A stretch of DNA of 64,000 nucleotides from Anaerostipes sp. (GCA_028704435.1 JAQWFL010000008.1:1-64000); one strand, 5' to 3'. Shown: positions 8,370-16,570, counted from the first letter of the stretch. Notes: generated by a model from the sequence alone, not told the origin. Made by a program: numbers and translations.

Positions 8370-8975
8370 TCATGTCCATTTTATCAACATCAGCGCCTTT
8401 ATTACTAAAAACAAAAAGATAAACATGGCTGCATATGGTTGAAGACTTAGCATAAAGAAAAGAGCACCCAATGCACTTAATCCTAATGACATTTTACCTT
8501 TTATTTTCACCCAAAATGGTGCCGTACAATTTTGAAATGTTAAAGTCAAAATTCCACATAGAATTAAACCAATTACAATAATCAGGTATGGAACCTTAAT
8601 ATATTCCGGACTCTGCGTTAATGATAAGAGTGATACTTCTTCAATAACATCGCCTACCCTTTGTCCAAAGAAAGGCAAAAACAAAAACATCACGACTGAA
8701 CAATCTAGTAACCCAAACACCATATCTTGAAAATAATGAATTTTCCGCTGACTGTCTTCTTGTGCTACAGTCAGTATTTCTTCACTGGAAAGCAAATCAT
8801 CCAAGGATATGGCAAAATATTTTGATATTTCCTTAAGCGAATCTATACTGGGATACCCTCTCCCGGATTCCCATTTAGAAATAGCTGTTCTTGATACGAA
8901 CAGCATCTCGGCAAGTTGTTCTTGCGTCAAATTTTTATTCTTTCTAAGTTCTTGTAATTTCTCATGAAACTCCAA
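8370..8975 (-). CDS. XRE-family regulator with membrane-spanning C-terminus
   Basis: 201 residues. Residues ~5-60 form a Cro/CI-type helix-turn-helix (LTQEQLAEMLFVSRTAISKWESGRGYPS). After a linker, residues ~95-200 hold about four hydrophobic segments, so this is a membrane-anchored DNA-binding protein, a layout common in Firmicutes and usually of unknown signal. It sits 5 bp after the Ntn-hydrolase gene on the same strand and just upstream of the PAP2 gene, suggesting local regulation of that phosphatase or of the whole trio. Confidence 0.8.
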   Translation of the reverse strand: MEFHEKLQELRKNKNLTQEQLAEMLFVSRTAISKWESGRGYPSIDSLKEISKYFAISLDDLLSSEEILTVAQEDSQRKIHYFQDMVFGLLDCSVVMFLFLPFFGQRVGDVIEEVSLLSLTQSPEYIKVPYLIIVIGLILCGILTLTFQNCTAPFWVKIKGKMSLGLSALGALFFMLSLQPYAAMFIFLFLVIKALMLIKWT

Positions 8976-8980
8976 TTATG

Positions 8981-9685
8981 TCATCTCCTCTCGCTTTCAT
9001 TCATATGGTGTTTTTCTATTCGACCCCATTCCCGATTTTCACACCAGTATACCGCATTTTCTTCCACATCGAACACCATAGAAACAACCGTTGGACATAC
9101 CGTCTGGGAAACTGCTTTCAGCACTTCAAAACACTCTGTGACATCAAAATCATCCTTTGCACTGTCCATCATATTAATTGCAGTCTCATATCGGTCTGCT
9201 CCCATCCATGGGTGTGTCTCTGTCATTCCTTTAAATGGCGAAAAGTTCGTCATAATGGAATATTTAGGTTTTTCTATATAGTTGCATCCCTGTCCCGGAA
9301 CAATCTGTAAGACATTTCCATCACGGTCTGACAACTGTGACTGAAATGTAACTCCAGGTACACTGGTAATATCCGAAGTCTCGGTAATCTGCTTTATATC
9401 CTGCAGAGTTTTATTCTCAAGCAAAAGTTCAATATCAAGGTTTATGATATTAGGCTCTGTGCCTGATACGGGATTGCTTCTTGCATCATAAGGCCAACAG
9501 GTCGGCATTGCAACAAAATCCCCCCGATGATTGGCTCCAAAGAGCGGAAGCCATCCTTCTTTTTCATCCTTTATCGCAATATAGACTCTGTCATCTTCTG
9601 CCACAACCTGATATTCCATATCAAGGATATCAAGATTCCAGCCAATAATTGTTTTATTTCTGTTTGAAACGATACTTGTACACAT
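8981..9685 (-). CDS. Ntn-hydrolase, choloylglycine hydrolase/linear amide C-N hydrolase-like
   Basis: 234 residues beginning Met-Cys-Thr-Ser. In this superfamily Met1 is removed and Cys2 becomes the N-terminal nucleophile. Further features fit the fold: GWNLDI after the first strands, the GANHRGDFVAMPTCWPYD segment, a SDRDGNVLQIVPG strand pair and MTNFSPFKG near residue 145. Members cleave non-peptide amide bonds (bile-salt amides, penicillin side chains, acyl-homoserine lactones). This protein is closer to the short linear-amide type than to the ~325-residue bile salt hydrolases, so bile-acid activity should not be assumed. Its neighbours are an XRE regulator and the Vat-like acetyltransferase. 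Confidence 0.7.
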   Translation of the reverse strand: MCTSIVSNRNKTIIGWNLDILDMEYQVVAEDDRVYIAIKDEKEGWLPLFGANHRGDFVAMPTCWPYDARSNPVSGTEPNIINLDIELLLENKTLQDIKQITETSDITSVPGVTFQSQLSDRDGNVLQIVPGQGCNYIEKPKYSIMTNFSPFKGMTETHPWMGADRYETAINMMDSAKDDFDVTECFEVLKAVSQTVCPTVVSMVFDVEENAVYWCENREWGRIEKHHMNESERR

Positions 9686-9714
9686 AATGAATTCCTCTCT
9701 GTCCTTGCCCTCTT

Positions 9715-10344
9715 CTATCTGATTTTATCCAACCTCCCCTGTTGAATCAATTGGATATTCTCCTGAATCTTCTGTCTATCCCAATCCCACCACTTCATAT
9801 CCAGTAATCCATCAACAGTCTTCTGATCAAATCTCTTTTTAATTTCTTTTGCGGGAACACCGCCAACAATCGTATATGGCGGCACATCTTTGGTTACAAC
9901 TGCCCTCGTTCCAATAATGGCTCCATCTCCTATATGAACTCCCGCCATAATTACCGCTTCATATCCAATCCATACATCATTTCCAATCACGATATTACCT
10001 TTATTATCCCATGCTGATGTAATATCCTTCACATCCAGATCCCATTCCTCAAAAAATATGGGAAAAGTATAGGTAGACAGCGATTTCATAGTATGATTGC
10101 CACTTGTAAATAGAAATTTTGCTCCACAGGCAATGGAGCAGAATTTGCCAATCTCTAGCTTGTCATGGTTAATAGGGTAATGATACAGCACATTGTTTTT
10201 CTCAAAATCAATTGGATTATGTACAAAATCATTGTAAATTGTGTATTCTCCTATATGAATATTTTCACCGTGAACTACATTTTTCAAGTAAACAGTCTGT
10301 TTATCTCCAGTTCGCGGATATATTTTACTCTCCGAAATTTTCAT
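9715..10344 (-). CDS. CatB/Vat-type xenobiotic O-acetyltransferase
   Basis: 209 residues, full length for the family. A left-handed beta-helix of hexapeptide repeats occupies ~40-165 with the signature [16 protein letters not shown], containing the catalytic-type histidine, then [29 protein letters not shown] and [13 protein letters not shown]. These trimeric acetyl-CoA enzymes inactivate chloramphenicol or streptogramin A; which drug, if any, cannot be told from the sequence. It lies 29 bp from the Ntn-hydrolase and 45 bp from a GNAT gene, all on the minus strand. A diverged, gutted paralogue is at 6707-6955. Confidence 0.85.
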   Translation of the reverse strand: MKISESKIYPRTGDKQTVYLKNVVHGENIHIGEYTIYNDFVHNPIDFEKNNVLYHYPINHDKLEIGKFCSIACGAKFLFTSGNHTMKSLSTYTFPIFFEEWDLDVKDITSAWDNKGNIVIGNDVWIGYEAVIMAGVHIGDGAIIGTRAVVTKDVPPYTIVGGVPAKEIKKRFDQKTVDGLLDMKWWDWDRQKIQENIQLIQQGRLDKIR

Positions 10345-10389
10345 TATGAGTTCTCCTTCTTTATGAATTTCATTAATTTTTTTGAAACT

Positions 10390-10920
10390 CTATTGTGCTT
10401 TGTATTTACATAGTATCCCTGTTGTAACAATTTCTCCGCCATTACATTCATAGGGCACTTCTTTTACAACTTGAAACCCTAATTTTTGAAGGACATGACC
10501 AGACGCTGGATTTTCTTTGGCATATACTGTACTGATTTCTCTGATTTTCATTTTTTCAACAGCATATTTCATAACTGCATTCATAGCCTCGGTCACATAT
10601 CCATTTCCCCAAAACCTTCGTCCAAGATTATAAGAAATATCCCAGTGTCCTTCCTCTTCACTAAAGAACACCAGACAGGTTCCTATGATTTCATTTGTGT
10701 TTTTCAAAACAAGAATCCATCTATTCCACTTGTCATTTTCCAGATTCCCAATCTCAAATTCCACAAATTCTTTTGCTTCGTTTATGTCATTACTTGCTTT
10801 CCACCACATATATCTTGATACATTTTCATCCTGCATCCAGCACTTAAAAATTATCTCGGTATCATCTGAATGAATTTCTCTTAAAATTAATCTGTCGGTT
10901 TCTAACTTCGGCGTAATCAT
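10390..10920 (-). CDS. GNAT N-acetyltransferase (RimJ/RimL type)
   Basis: 176 residues when started at MITPKLETDRLILREI (10920), the usual opening of this family. An upstream in-frame ATG at 10962 lies in the edge of the hairpin cluster and is unlikely. Acetyl-CoA binding is indicated by RRFWGNGYVTEAMNAV (~100-115, the RxxGxG/A-type loop) and NPASGHVLQKLGF near 140. The enzyme should acetylate an amine on a protein N-terminus, amino acid or drug; the substrate is unknown. The last ~70 codons are present again, 98% identical by eye, in the mosaic at 6993-7201. Confidence 0.85.
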   Translation of the reverse strand: MITPKLETDRLILREIHSDDTEIIFKCWMQDENVSRYMWWKASNDINEAKEFVEFEIGNLENDKWNRWILVLKNTNEIIGTCLVFFSEEEGHWDISYNLGRRFWGNGYVTEAMNAVMKYAVEKMKIREISTVYAKENPASGHVLQKLGFQVVKEVPYECNGGEIVTTGILCKYKAQ

Positions 10921-10947
10921 GTTTTCTTCAAACCCTCCATCAAATAA

Positions 10948-11090
10948 AGCGGACATTCGCAATCCGCTCTGCTACTTGCTCATGAACATCATGCAGCTAC
11001 GCTGCCTTTCAGCAGGGGCTTTTAATCCCCTGCTGAAACAAGCGTCCCCCTTACATACCACTTAGCGCTCTACGCACTTGAAGTGGGGGA
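10948..11090. repeat. Cluster of four hairpins, possible solo IS200/IS605-type end
   Basis: Four inverted repeats follow one another: AGCGGA/TCCGCT (10948-10953, 10963-10968), GCAGC/GCTGC (10993-10997, 11001-11005), TTTCAGCAGGGG/CCCCTGCTGAAA (11007-11018, 11027-11038) and CCACTT/AAGTGG (11058-11063, 11081-11086), the last lying between CCCCC and GGGGG runs. No U-run follows, so it is not a simple terminator. Its base composition differs from its AT-rich surroundings. Compact hairpins of this kind cap IS200/IS605 elements and form TnpB guide RNAs; no tnpA or tnpB is adjacent, so at best it is a solo end or scar. Confidence 0.45.
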
Positions 11091-11131
11091 ATGCTTACAG
11101 ATGTTCAAATCTTAAATGCGTCAAAATAGTT

Positions 11132-11740
11132 TTATAATTTCTCCACGAACTGGCCAATATGCAATCCATCCACAAATGAATGATGTGCCTGCACTGAAAT
11201 TGGGATCATGATTTTTCCATCTTTTTCATAATACTTCCCCCAATCAAAAAGAGGGGTTGCATTATCTTTTTTCCCTGAATTTGTATGAGAAATATGCGTA
11301 TATGTAACCCATGGCATGGGCGAACACTGAAATACATCGTTTCCTAACGGTCCTGTGAAATATTCTTTCTGTTCATCTGCCGTTTTTGATGCTAATGCAC
11401 AATACTCTTTTACGCCATCTTCCATAGGCACATTAACTACCTTAAAAAGCCCGGTGTCTTTGTTTAAATATGTAAACGCAGTATCTATCTTGTCAAATAG
11501 AACAATTTCCCCATCAACAAATCGATAACGGAATGCTTCAATTTCATTTGCACATTTACAAACTGCATATACCATTGCCAGTGTAAAGGAAATTCCCTGT
11601 TCCTTAACAAACCGCCTAAATTTGGTGATATCCGCTTCAAAGGTTACACAGAATGCTGGTTCCACACTGTTTCTAAAAACCATACAGTGCATTTCTCTTT
11701 CCCATGTTTTTTCATTAATAATCTGATAAGAATTCGCCAT
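11132..11740 (-). CDS. CatA-family chloramphenicol acetyltransferase-like protein
   Basis: 202 residues from the ATG at 11740, which has GGAGG 8 bases upstream. The C-terminus carries the CatA catalytic motif as HHSFVDGLHIGQF, with the active His in HHxxxDG. Earlier conserved segments include SFTLAMVYAVCKCANEI, FRYRF and PWVTYTHISH. Family members form trimers that acetylate chloramphenicol, but many genomic CatA-like proteins have lost that specificity, so resistance is only a possibility. It is slightly shorter than plasmid CatA (~215). A 63-bp piece around SFTLAMVYAVCKCAN is duplicated in the mosaic at 7197-7259. Confidence 0.85.
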   Translation of the reverse strand: MANSYQIINEKTWEREMHCMVFRNSVEPAFCVTFEADITKFRRFVKEQGISFTLAMVYAVCKCANEIEAFRYRFVDGEIVLFDKIDTAFTYLNKDTGLFKVVNVPMEDGVKEYCALASKTADEQKEYFTGPLGNDVFQCSPMPWVTYTHISHTNSGKKDNATPLFDWGKYYEKDGKIMIPISVQAHHSFVDGLHIGQFVEKL

Positions 11741-11784
11741 ATCATATTCCTCCATTCTCAAAAGTGTTTAGATGTTTTGTTCTT

Positions 11785-11868
11785 CTATTTCGCAGATGCA
11801 TTCTTGAGTCGTGCAAGGGCATCTGGATCATTTGCAATCATATTATAAAGATTATATAAAGAATACAT
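11785..11868 (-). pseudogene. Short C-terminal-like remnant, unrecognised
   Basis: A 27-codon frame ending IANDPDALARLKNASAK and a stop. It reads like the tail of a longer protein rather than a complete small gene, and there is no RBS before its only ATG. I do not recognise the parent. It lies between the CatA-like gene and the broken effector-binding fragment. Confidence 0.3.
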
Positions 11869-11880
11869 ATATAATTATTT

Positions 11881-12035
11881 TTAAACAGCCTTAATTATAT
11901 GATTGTCCCAAAATGCATCAAATATATTTGTAGCGTAATTTCTATACATTAAAACTGGGGAATTTCCTTAATTTTATTCATTCCTTCAACCGTATTGTTT
12001 GTCCCAATTGTAATTTCTGTAAGCTTATATACCAT
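11881..12035 (-). pseudogene. Frameshifted effector-binding (GyrI-like) fragment
   Basis: An ATG with AGGAGG upstream opens MVYKLTEITIGTNNT and runs 28 codons to a stop. Shifting frame at the CCCC run continues the homology as PVLMYRNYATNIFDAFWDNH. The YRNYAT motif and its surroundings match the YSNYAT region of the related broken gene at 18458-18777, which looks like an AraC-associated/GyrI-like effector-binding domain. Both a frameshift and loss of the C-terminus are evident. It lies directly downstream of the broken racemase, exactly as at the second locus. Confidence 0.55.
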
Positions 12036-12085
12036 TATTTCCCCTCCTGATTTTCATTGACGATACTTTTCGTACAGGCTTTGTT

Positions 12086-12458
12086 CTACGACTTTAATTC
12101 AGTCAGCGTAGCCGCCACTGCTGCCGCATTTGCATGGATATACGTAGTATCAAAAACCGGCAACGGAGAATCCTTTTGCTGTAGCAGCAATCCTATCTCT
12201 GTACAACTAAGAATCACTCTTTCTGCTCCCTTTTCTTTTAGTGACTTTATGATTTCTATATATGTTTCTCTTGATTCGTCTTTGATAATTCCAAGACAGA
12301 GCTCATCGTAAATGATATGATTTACCAGCTCCACCTCTTTTTTCAATGGAATTAGCACCTGCATGTTCCAGATTCAGAGCAGCTACTGCTAAAGTATCCG
12401 CACTATAAAGGAGTATTTTTGCAGAATGCAGACCGCCAATTAAGCCAATTGTTCTCAT
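12086..12458 (-). pseudogene. Aspartate/glutamate racemase, collapsed by internal deletions
   Basis: Reading from 12458 gives MRTIGLIGG, then jumps to GLHSAKILLYS, then to ADTLAVAALNLEHAGA, each a recognisable but non-adjacent segment of an Asp/Glu racemase. After a further break, the frame 12364-12086 (92 codons) encodes the C-terminal third, with ILSCTEIGLLL (the second catalytic-cysteine motif CTE) and PVFDTTYIHANAA. The first active-site cysteine region is gone. The pieces are collinear with the parent protein, so this is decay by several small deletions. The 3' end is duplicated at about 18873-18938. Confidence 0.75.
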
Positions 12459-12509
12459 TTTTTCTAATCCCTTTTTTTCTAATCTGAGTTATTAGAAGTC
12501 TTATCTTCA

Positions 12510-12950
12510 TTATATTAGTTTCTTCACAAAAGTTGCACATGCTTCGATATCCTTCTGATTAGGATGTTTCTTGTTAATGCCGCCAATCCATTTGAACGGT
12601 CCATAGGTATCAAACCCTTTGCATACATAGACTCCGACAGCTTCAAATCCAAAGCCTTCTAATAATTCCCAGACACTCTTCTTATGCTTATCACTTCCAT
12701 CACCACATGTTACGATACCAAATGCTTTCTTTGGTAGCGACGGCTTTTCCTCCAGATAATCCAGTAATGATTTGTGAAGCTTTCCAAAATAAATACCGGA
12801 AGCGATTCCCACCATATCATATCCTGAAAGATCTGCCTTTCTTGCCTCCTGTATGGAAAACAGATCCATAGTCACCATTTTCCCTGCTTCTTTCACCAGT
12901 TTTTCTGTGTTATTATGATGTACTGATGCATACACGATTGCTATTTTCAT
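12510..12950 (-). CDS. Flavodoxin-like protein
   Basis: 146 residues from the ATG at 12950, with GGAG 7 bases upstream; an upstream in-frame ATG lacks an RBS. The N-terminus MKIAIVYASVHHNNTEKL is the FMN phosphate-binding loop of flavodoxins in a T/S-x-H-x-N-T variant. GIASGIYFGKLHKSL and IVTCGDGSDKHKK fit the isoalloxazine-binding loops. It probably serves as an FMN electron carrier or small flavodoxin-type reductase in the cytoplasm. It precedes two pseudogenes on the minus strand and follows the DUF3795 gene by ~80 bp. No redox partner is evident nearby. Confidence 0.8.
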   Translation of the reverse strand: MKIAIVYASVHHNNTEKLVKEAGKMVTMDLFSIQEARKADLSGYDMVGIASGIYFGKLHKSLLDYLEEKPSLPKKAFGIVTCGDGSDKHKKSVWELLEGFGFEAVGVYVCKGFDTYGPFKWIGGINKKHPNQKDIEACATFVKKLI

Positions 12951-13031
12951 GGGTATTCTCCTTTCACTGAACATCACCTTTTATGATTTGCCTGTTGATT
13001 TCTATCACGTTCTAACCTTCCCGAAGTATGC

Positions 13032-13364
13032 CTATCCCCGCAGATTTTTCAATGCATCAGGGTTACCTGAGATGATTGTTCCCACTGTTTGACATTTTTC
13101 CAACTCAGAGCAATCTCCACAGGTCGTCACACTCTTTTGTACCGCACACTGTCGAATCGGGCAAAGACTATTACAGAATACCGTTTTCACTCCGTCAACA
13201 CGACACCCCTCGCAGTTGATATGTTCAGGCAGAATGGGAGCATTATTTAACTCCGACCATAGTTTTGCAGTTTTCTCTCGTAATACCTGATCATTATTGA
13301 TTGTTGCAAGATAAGCATCACATGCTTCGCAATCCAATCCACAATACGCAATCATGTCCTTCAT
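13032..13364 (-). CDS. DUF3795 cysteine-rich protein
   Basis: 110 residues with about eleven cysteines, starting MKDMIAYCGLDCEACDAYLAT, the hallmark of DUF3795, followed by CEGCRVDG, CNSLCPIRQCA and CGDCSELEKC. The paired cysteines suggest zinc or iron-sulfur binding. No biochemical role is established for the family. It is preceded by AAGGAGG 9 bases before the ATG. Located between the methyltransferase-like gene and the flavodoxin, all minus strand. Confidence 0.85.
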   Translation of the reverse strand: MKDMIAYCGLDCEACDAYLATINNDQVLREKTAKLWSELNNAPILPEHINCEGCRVDGVKTVFCNSLCPIRQCAVQKSVTTCGDCSELEKCQTVGTIISGNPDALKNLRG

Positions 13365-13412
13365 AGTTATGTACCTCCTTTTTATTATCTACTATCATTT
13401 TTTATCGCCTCC

Positions 13413-14009
13413 CTATTCTTTCGACCATCTTCCTAAATATCGAAAGACACGCTTTCGGTACTGCAAATATGTCTCCCCAAAGGTGTTCCTTAAATAAATC
13501 TCCTCCTGCAGAATTTGCAGATGCAGCATCACCATGGCAAAGACGGTAAAAACAATCATGATTGGATTGCAAAACATCAGGCACACACTGATGTACATAA
13601 AGTCAAAGCCAAGAAAAGCTGGATTGCGACTGAATGCATAAATTCCAGTGGAAACAAATTTCGTTTTATCCTTTTCCGGGATTCCTGCCCGCCAACTGTC
13701 CTTCATGGTCAGCACTGAAATCAAGAAAATGAGATTCCCCAGCATTCCGGTTAAGAAGCCGGTAAATCGAGCACCATCTGGCAACCAACTCAAATTCAGT
13801 GCAATAGATACAATTTGTACTGGAACAATACAAAAAGTGGCAATGGACATCAGTATTTCCACAATATGAACACTTTTTTCCTTCCTCGTTCCGATTTGAT
13901 GGGTTCGGATTCCCTGTTTTTTCTGTGCCAACATCTTTCCGAAGTAAATGCCGTAAAAGACAAGCAGCACGAACACTGCTAACATTTGAAACATCATTTT
14001 TTTGTTCAC
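13413..14009 (-). CDS. Isoprenylcysteine carboxyl methyltransferase-like membrane protein
   Basis: 198 residues with four to five membrane segments. The C-terminal half matches the ICMT/phospholipid methyltransferase fold: GIYAFSRNPAFLGFDFMYISV (SAM-binding RNPxY-like motif with Ala for Tyr), then EEIYLRNTFGETYLQYRKRVFRYL, containing the E-x(n)-FG-x-x-Y-x-x-Y signature. In bacteria such proteins are thought to methylate small or lipid substrates; the substrate is unknown. A 131-bp segment (13484-13614) is duplicated at 7250-7380. Confidence 0.8.
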   Translation of the reverse strand: MNKKMMFQMLAVFVLLVFYGIYFGKMLAQKKQGIRTHQIGTRKEKSVHIVEILMSIATFCIVPVQIVSIALNLSWLPDGARFTGFLTGMLGNLIFLISVLTMKDSWRAGIPEKDKTKFVSTGIYAFSRNPAFLGFDFMYISVCLMFCNPIMIVFTVFAMVMLHLQILQEEIYLRNTFGETYLQYRKRVFRYLGRWSKE

Positions 14010-14115
14010 CTTATTTCCCTTCCCGTCATATTCTTAAATCGGAATAGTGCAAATATTACATTGCAATAATCTAATTCTTCAAAATTGGATTTCAATTCCA
14101 TAAACTGTACGTTAT

Positions 14116-14438
14116 CTATGAAATCGCCATGTGCATCGGTACAAATTTTAATCCGTTTACTAGTTGTTCCGTATCTGTATCATGAAAGCCCAGTTTATGG
14201 TATATCGGAACAGCGTATGGTGATGAATTTACCGTTATATACCCTGTCTATGATAATTTTCATCAACAAAAAATAAGGCAATATGATTCCCATTACTGCA
14301 TGTAACAATCACACCTATCATTTTATCCCCTTGGTATGCGGCGTATGTCGTAAGCATTTCTAAATATTCAGTATCATGAATACTTTTATAAAACTCATCT
14401 ATACCCTCCCTGGTATAATCTGAAGCTTCATATTGCAC
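14116..14438 (-). pseudogene. GNAT acetyltransferase remnant with internal deletion and frameshift
   Basis: The frame from 14438 gives a GNAT N-terminal half (MQYEASDYTREGIDEFYKS, MIGVIVTCSNGNHIALFFVDENYHRQGI) that stops right at the acetyl-CoA loop. In a shifted frame the same strand continues with ITVNSSPYAVPIYHKLGF and FVPMHMAIS, the normal C-terminal motifs. About 20-25 codons between HRQGI and TVNSS are missing. The pieces are in order, which points to one deletion that also shifted the frame. It ends 3 bp before the alpha/beta hydrolase stop codon region. Confidence 0.75.
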
Positions 14439-14440
14439 AA

Positions 14441-15301
14441 TTATCCTTTTAAAAACTCTACAATATTATTTTTGATATTTTGTGGCAAGATGTGTATATG
14501 ACCACTTTCTTTTAATTTATAAGTTTTACAATTTGTAAAAATTTCTCTTGCTCGTGCTAAAACTTTTCTAGCAGGAAATAAACAATCCTTTTCAGCCGCA
14601 ATAACAAGTGTTGGTGAATTATATTCAGATAATTTGTGTCCTTTTATATTTGTCGGCATACCCACTTTTGTTTTCACATTATCAAAACTATCTTTTACAA
14701 TATCTAATGTATCCCTATCAAGAACATCTTCATGCAAGGCCATATATAAAGCTGTTCTAAAAAGATATTTTTCTTTTTTTGTCATACGATATTGCAATAA
14801 AGGTATCATCATTTTTGCCGATGATATAGGCAAAGCATTACTTATTCCAGCAGGAACAACCAAGACTGCTTTTTCAACCTTTTCTGGTGCAATACACATT
14901 AGTTTTGCTAATACACCGCCACCGAATGAACCACCAAAACAAGCAATTTTATCATATCCCAGTTTATCAATAACTTCGCTTGCCCACCTGCCATAATCGT
15001 ATCCTCTGTGTGACAAACACACTTCATCACTTTTTCCTGGGTGTCCGATTATATCAACGGCATATATATGAAAATCCTCTAATAAAAATTGACACATCAA
15101 CAAATTATATGCAGATGTACTATTGCCACCATGAAAAACAAGTAATGGAGTTTCTTTATTATTTCCAGTCTCTACTATATGAGTTTTTCCAAAAGAAGTT
15201 TTAACATAAATGTCAGAAAATGATTTTCCTAATTTGGATAGTTGTCTATCATATAATTCTAGCGATTTTTTTCGTCCATTTTGCGACTGATATATACTCA
15301 T
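14441..15301 (-). CDS. Alpha/beta hydrolase
   Basis: 286 residues starting at MSIYQSQNGRKKS (15301), which has GGAGG 6 bases upstream. The oxyanion-hole segment LLVFHGGNSTSAYN lies near residue 58, the nucleophile elbow is GGSFGGG near 133, an acid candidate sits in AAEKDCLFP and the catalytic histidine in ESGHIHILP near the end. The fold is complete. It is a cytoplasmic esterase, lipase or C-C hydrolase of unknown substrate; the similarity is to the general hydrolase family used in detoxification. Downstream is a decayed GNAT. Confidence 0.85.
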   Translation of the reverse strand: MSIYQSQNGRKKSLELYDRQLSKLGKSFSDIYVKTSFGKTHIVETGNNKETPLLVFHGGNSTSAYNLLMCQFLLEDFHIYAVDIIGHPGKSDEVCLSHRGYDYGRWASEVIDKLGYDKIACFGGSFGGGVLAKLMCIAPEKVEKAVLVVPAGISNALPISSAKMMIPLLQYRMTKKEKYLFRTALYMALHEDVLDRDTLDIVKDSFDNVKTKVGMPTNIKGHKLSEYNSPTLVIAAEKDCLFPARKVLARAREIFTNCKTYKLKESGHIHILPQNIKNNIVEFLKG

Positions 15302-15326
15302 ATAATTCCTCCGTAAATTCAAATTT

Positions 15327-15431
15327 TTAACTTGTGCAAACTAAAACCCATATACAAATTATTCTGTAATCCACCAAAAAACCTTGATCTGATAAAGCCT
15401 TTTTGTCAAGTCCGACAAATGCTATTTTCAT
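15327..15431 (-). pseudogene. Short remnant ORF with RBS, unrecognised
   Basis: A 34-codon frame with a good GGAGG starts MKIAFVGLDKKALS and then becomes hydrophobic (RIICIWVLVCTS). The start looks like the first strand of a dinucleotide-binding or flavodoxin-like protein, while the tail matches nothing I know, consistent with another deletion-collapsed gene. It could instead be a genuine small protein. Confidence 0.3.
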
Positions 15432-15450
15432 ATAACATTTACCTCCACTA

Positions 15451-16419
15451 TCACAAACGGTCTATTTTGTTTAACATGGATTCATAACTATTATAAAATG
15501 TCGGCGCCTTGATATTTCTTTGTTGTCCTTCATCATAAACACTTTTACAAACAAATAGCAGATCCTTCAAATTACCATGTAAAGTCATTATTTTTCGTGT
15601 CAATATGTTCTTTTTGAACATATTCTTCATGATGGGTGCCGATATAAGCGTTGGCAACTTATAAGCGAATAGCTCATTTCTGTAATTCTTCAGAATAACA
15701 CCTCTTGCTTCGATAATTTTTATAGTTTCTCGAATGGCTTTAATTGCCTCAGCAAGTTTTTTTTGAGAATTCATAAGTGTTTCAGCAGATGTCGAAATGT
15801 TTTCTACGTTACCATATTTTCCCGCGACCGATACCACTCCTGCATTAATCGCCATATGCAGCCAAATCCATTCTAGCATGTCATATGGATTTTCAGCTTT
15901 GATATTACAATCAGAAAATAATTGGGACAGCGTATTATAATTAGAGATTGTTGTTTTCTCTTTTTTCTCAAGCATAAAATGGTCAAAAACACAACAGCTC
16001 AGTCTATTCTCATCCATATTTCCACCTGCAACCGGGTAGCCTAATATATACGAAAAACCATGCATCTGCTTATCAACATAATCATGTCCTTGCCATATTC
16101 CGCAGCAAAGTATGATTGTCCCATGAATGTTTTCTTCTCTTAATGTATTGGTTACATCAGCTATGTTTCCAGAGGGAACACTGACAAAAATAAAGTCATA
16201 TTTCCTTTTGCTTCTTTTGAAAACCGAATATCTGTCTGTTGTCTTTTCTCCGCCTGGATTTGTTCTGCCATCCAAAAGTTCTATGTCCAATTCTTTTACA
16301 GAAGCCATCTTACTGGATTCTCTGATCAAATGTTCAACGTGATATCCCTTTTTCTGAAAAAGGTATCCATAGGTTGTACCAATGACACCTAATCCCACTA
16401 TTAAAATGTTCAAAATCAT
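15451..16419 (-). CDS. Ketopantoate reductase (PanE/ApbA) family oxidoreductase
   Basis: 322 residues. An N-terminal Rossmann fold carries GLGVIGTTYG (GxGxxG, residues 9-18) followed by YDFIFVSVPSGNI, and the C-terminal helical ApbA_C domain starts near 180 (YDMLEWIWLHMAINAG, containing an N of the substrate site). The family reduces 2-dehydropantoate with NADPH, but many accessory copies act elsewhere. No pantothenate genes are near, so panE is not assigned. It follows the broken small membrane-protein gene by 8 bp and a TetR gene beyond it, suggesting a TetR-controlled operon (16605-17570, 16570-16427, this gene). Confidence 0.8.
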   Translation of the reverse strand: MILNILIVGLGVIGTTYGYLFQKKGYHVEHLIRESSKMASVKELDIELLDGRTNPGGEKTTDRYSVFKRSKRKYDFIFVSVPSGNIADVTNTLREENIHGTIILCCGIWQGHDYVDKQMHGFSYILGYPVAGGNMDENRLSCCVFDHFMLEKKEKTTISNYNTLSQLFSDCNIKAENPYDMLEWIWLHMAINAGVVSVAGKYGNVENISTSAETLMNSQKKLAEAIKAIRETIKIIEARGVILKNYRNELFAYKLPTLISAPIMKNMFKKNILTRKIMTLHGNLKDLLFVCKSVYDEGQQRNIKAPTFYNSYESMLNKIDRL

Positions 16420-16426
16420 CTCTCCT

Positions 16427-16570
16427 TTACAGCGAATATATCGTCATTCTTCCTTCTTGGAAAACTGTGTGACGGCCAAACAAGCAAGTCCAATTCCCAA
16501 CATAACCCATTGCTAATGCAACCGCCTTTAGTACGCTCTGAATGACGTTCTCAATTTTTGCTTTCAACAT
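16427..16570 (-). pseudogene. Small membrane protein with frame-breaking indel
   Basis: The frame from 16570 (RBS GGAGG) encodes LKAKIENVIQSVLKAVALAMG and then non-hydrophobic residues to a stop at 16427. In another frame, starting right at the GGG of ATGGGT, the strand encodes VMLGIGLACLAVTQFSKKEE and a TGA at 16444-16446, which completes a single transmembrane helix with a charged tail. The intact ancestor was therefore a ~42-residue one-helix membrane protein. Such small proteins commonly sit beside TetR and oxidoreductase genes in Clostridia, with no known role. Confidence 0.55.

Noticed and set aside
8981-9685. Bile salt hydrolase
   Set aside because: Cys2 and the Ntn fold fit, but the protein is ~90 residues shorter than bile salt hydrolases and lacks their recognisable loops.
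11132-11740. Certain chloramphenicol-resistance gene
   Set aside because: The catalytic motif is present, but genomic CatA-like proteins often lack the activity, so only the family is claimed.
12057-12311. Plus-strand 84-codon ORF
   Set aside because: It is the antisense shadow of the racemase remnant; no RBS and no protein-like pattern.
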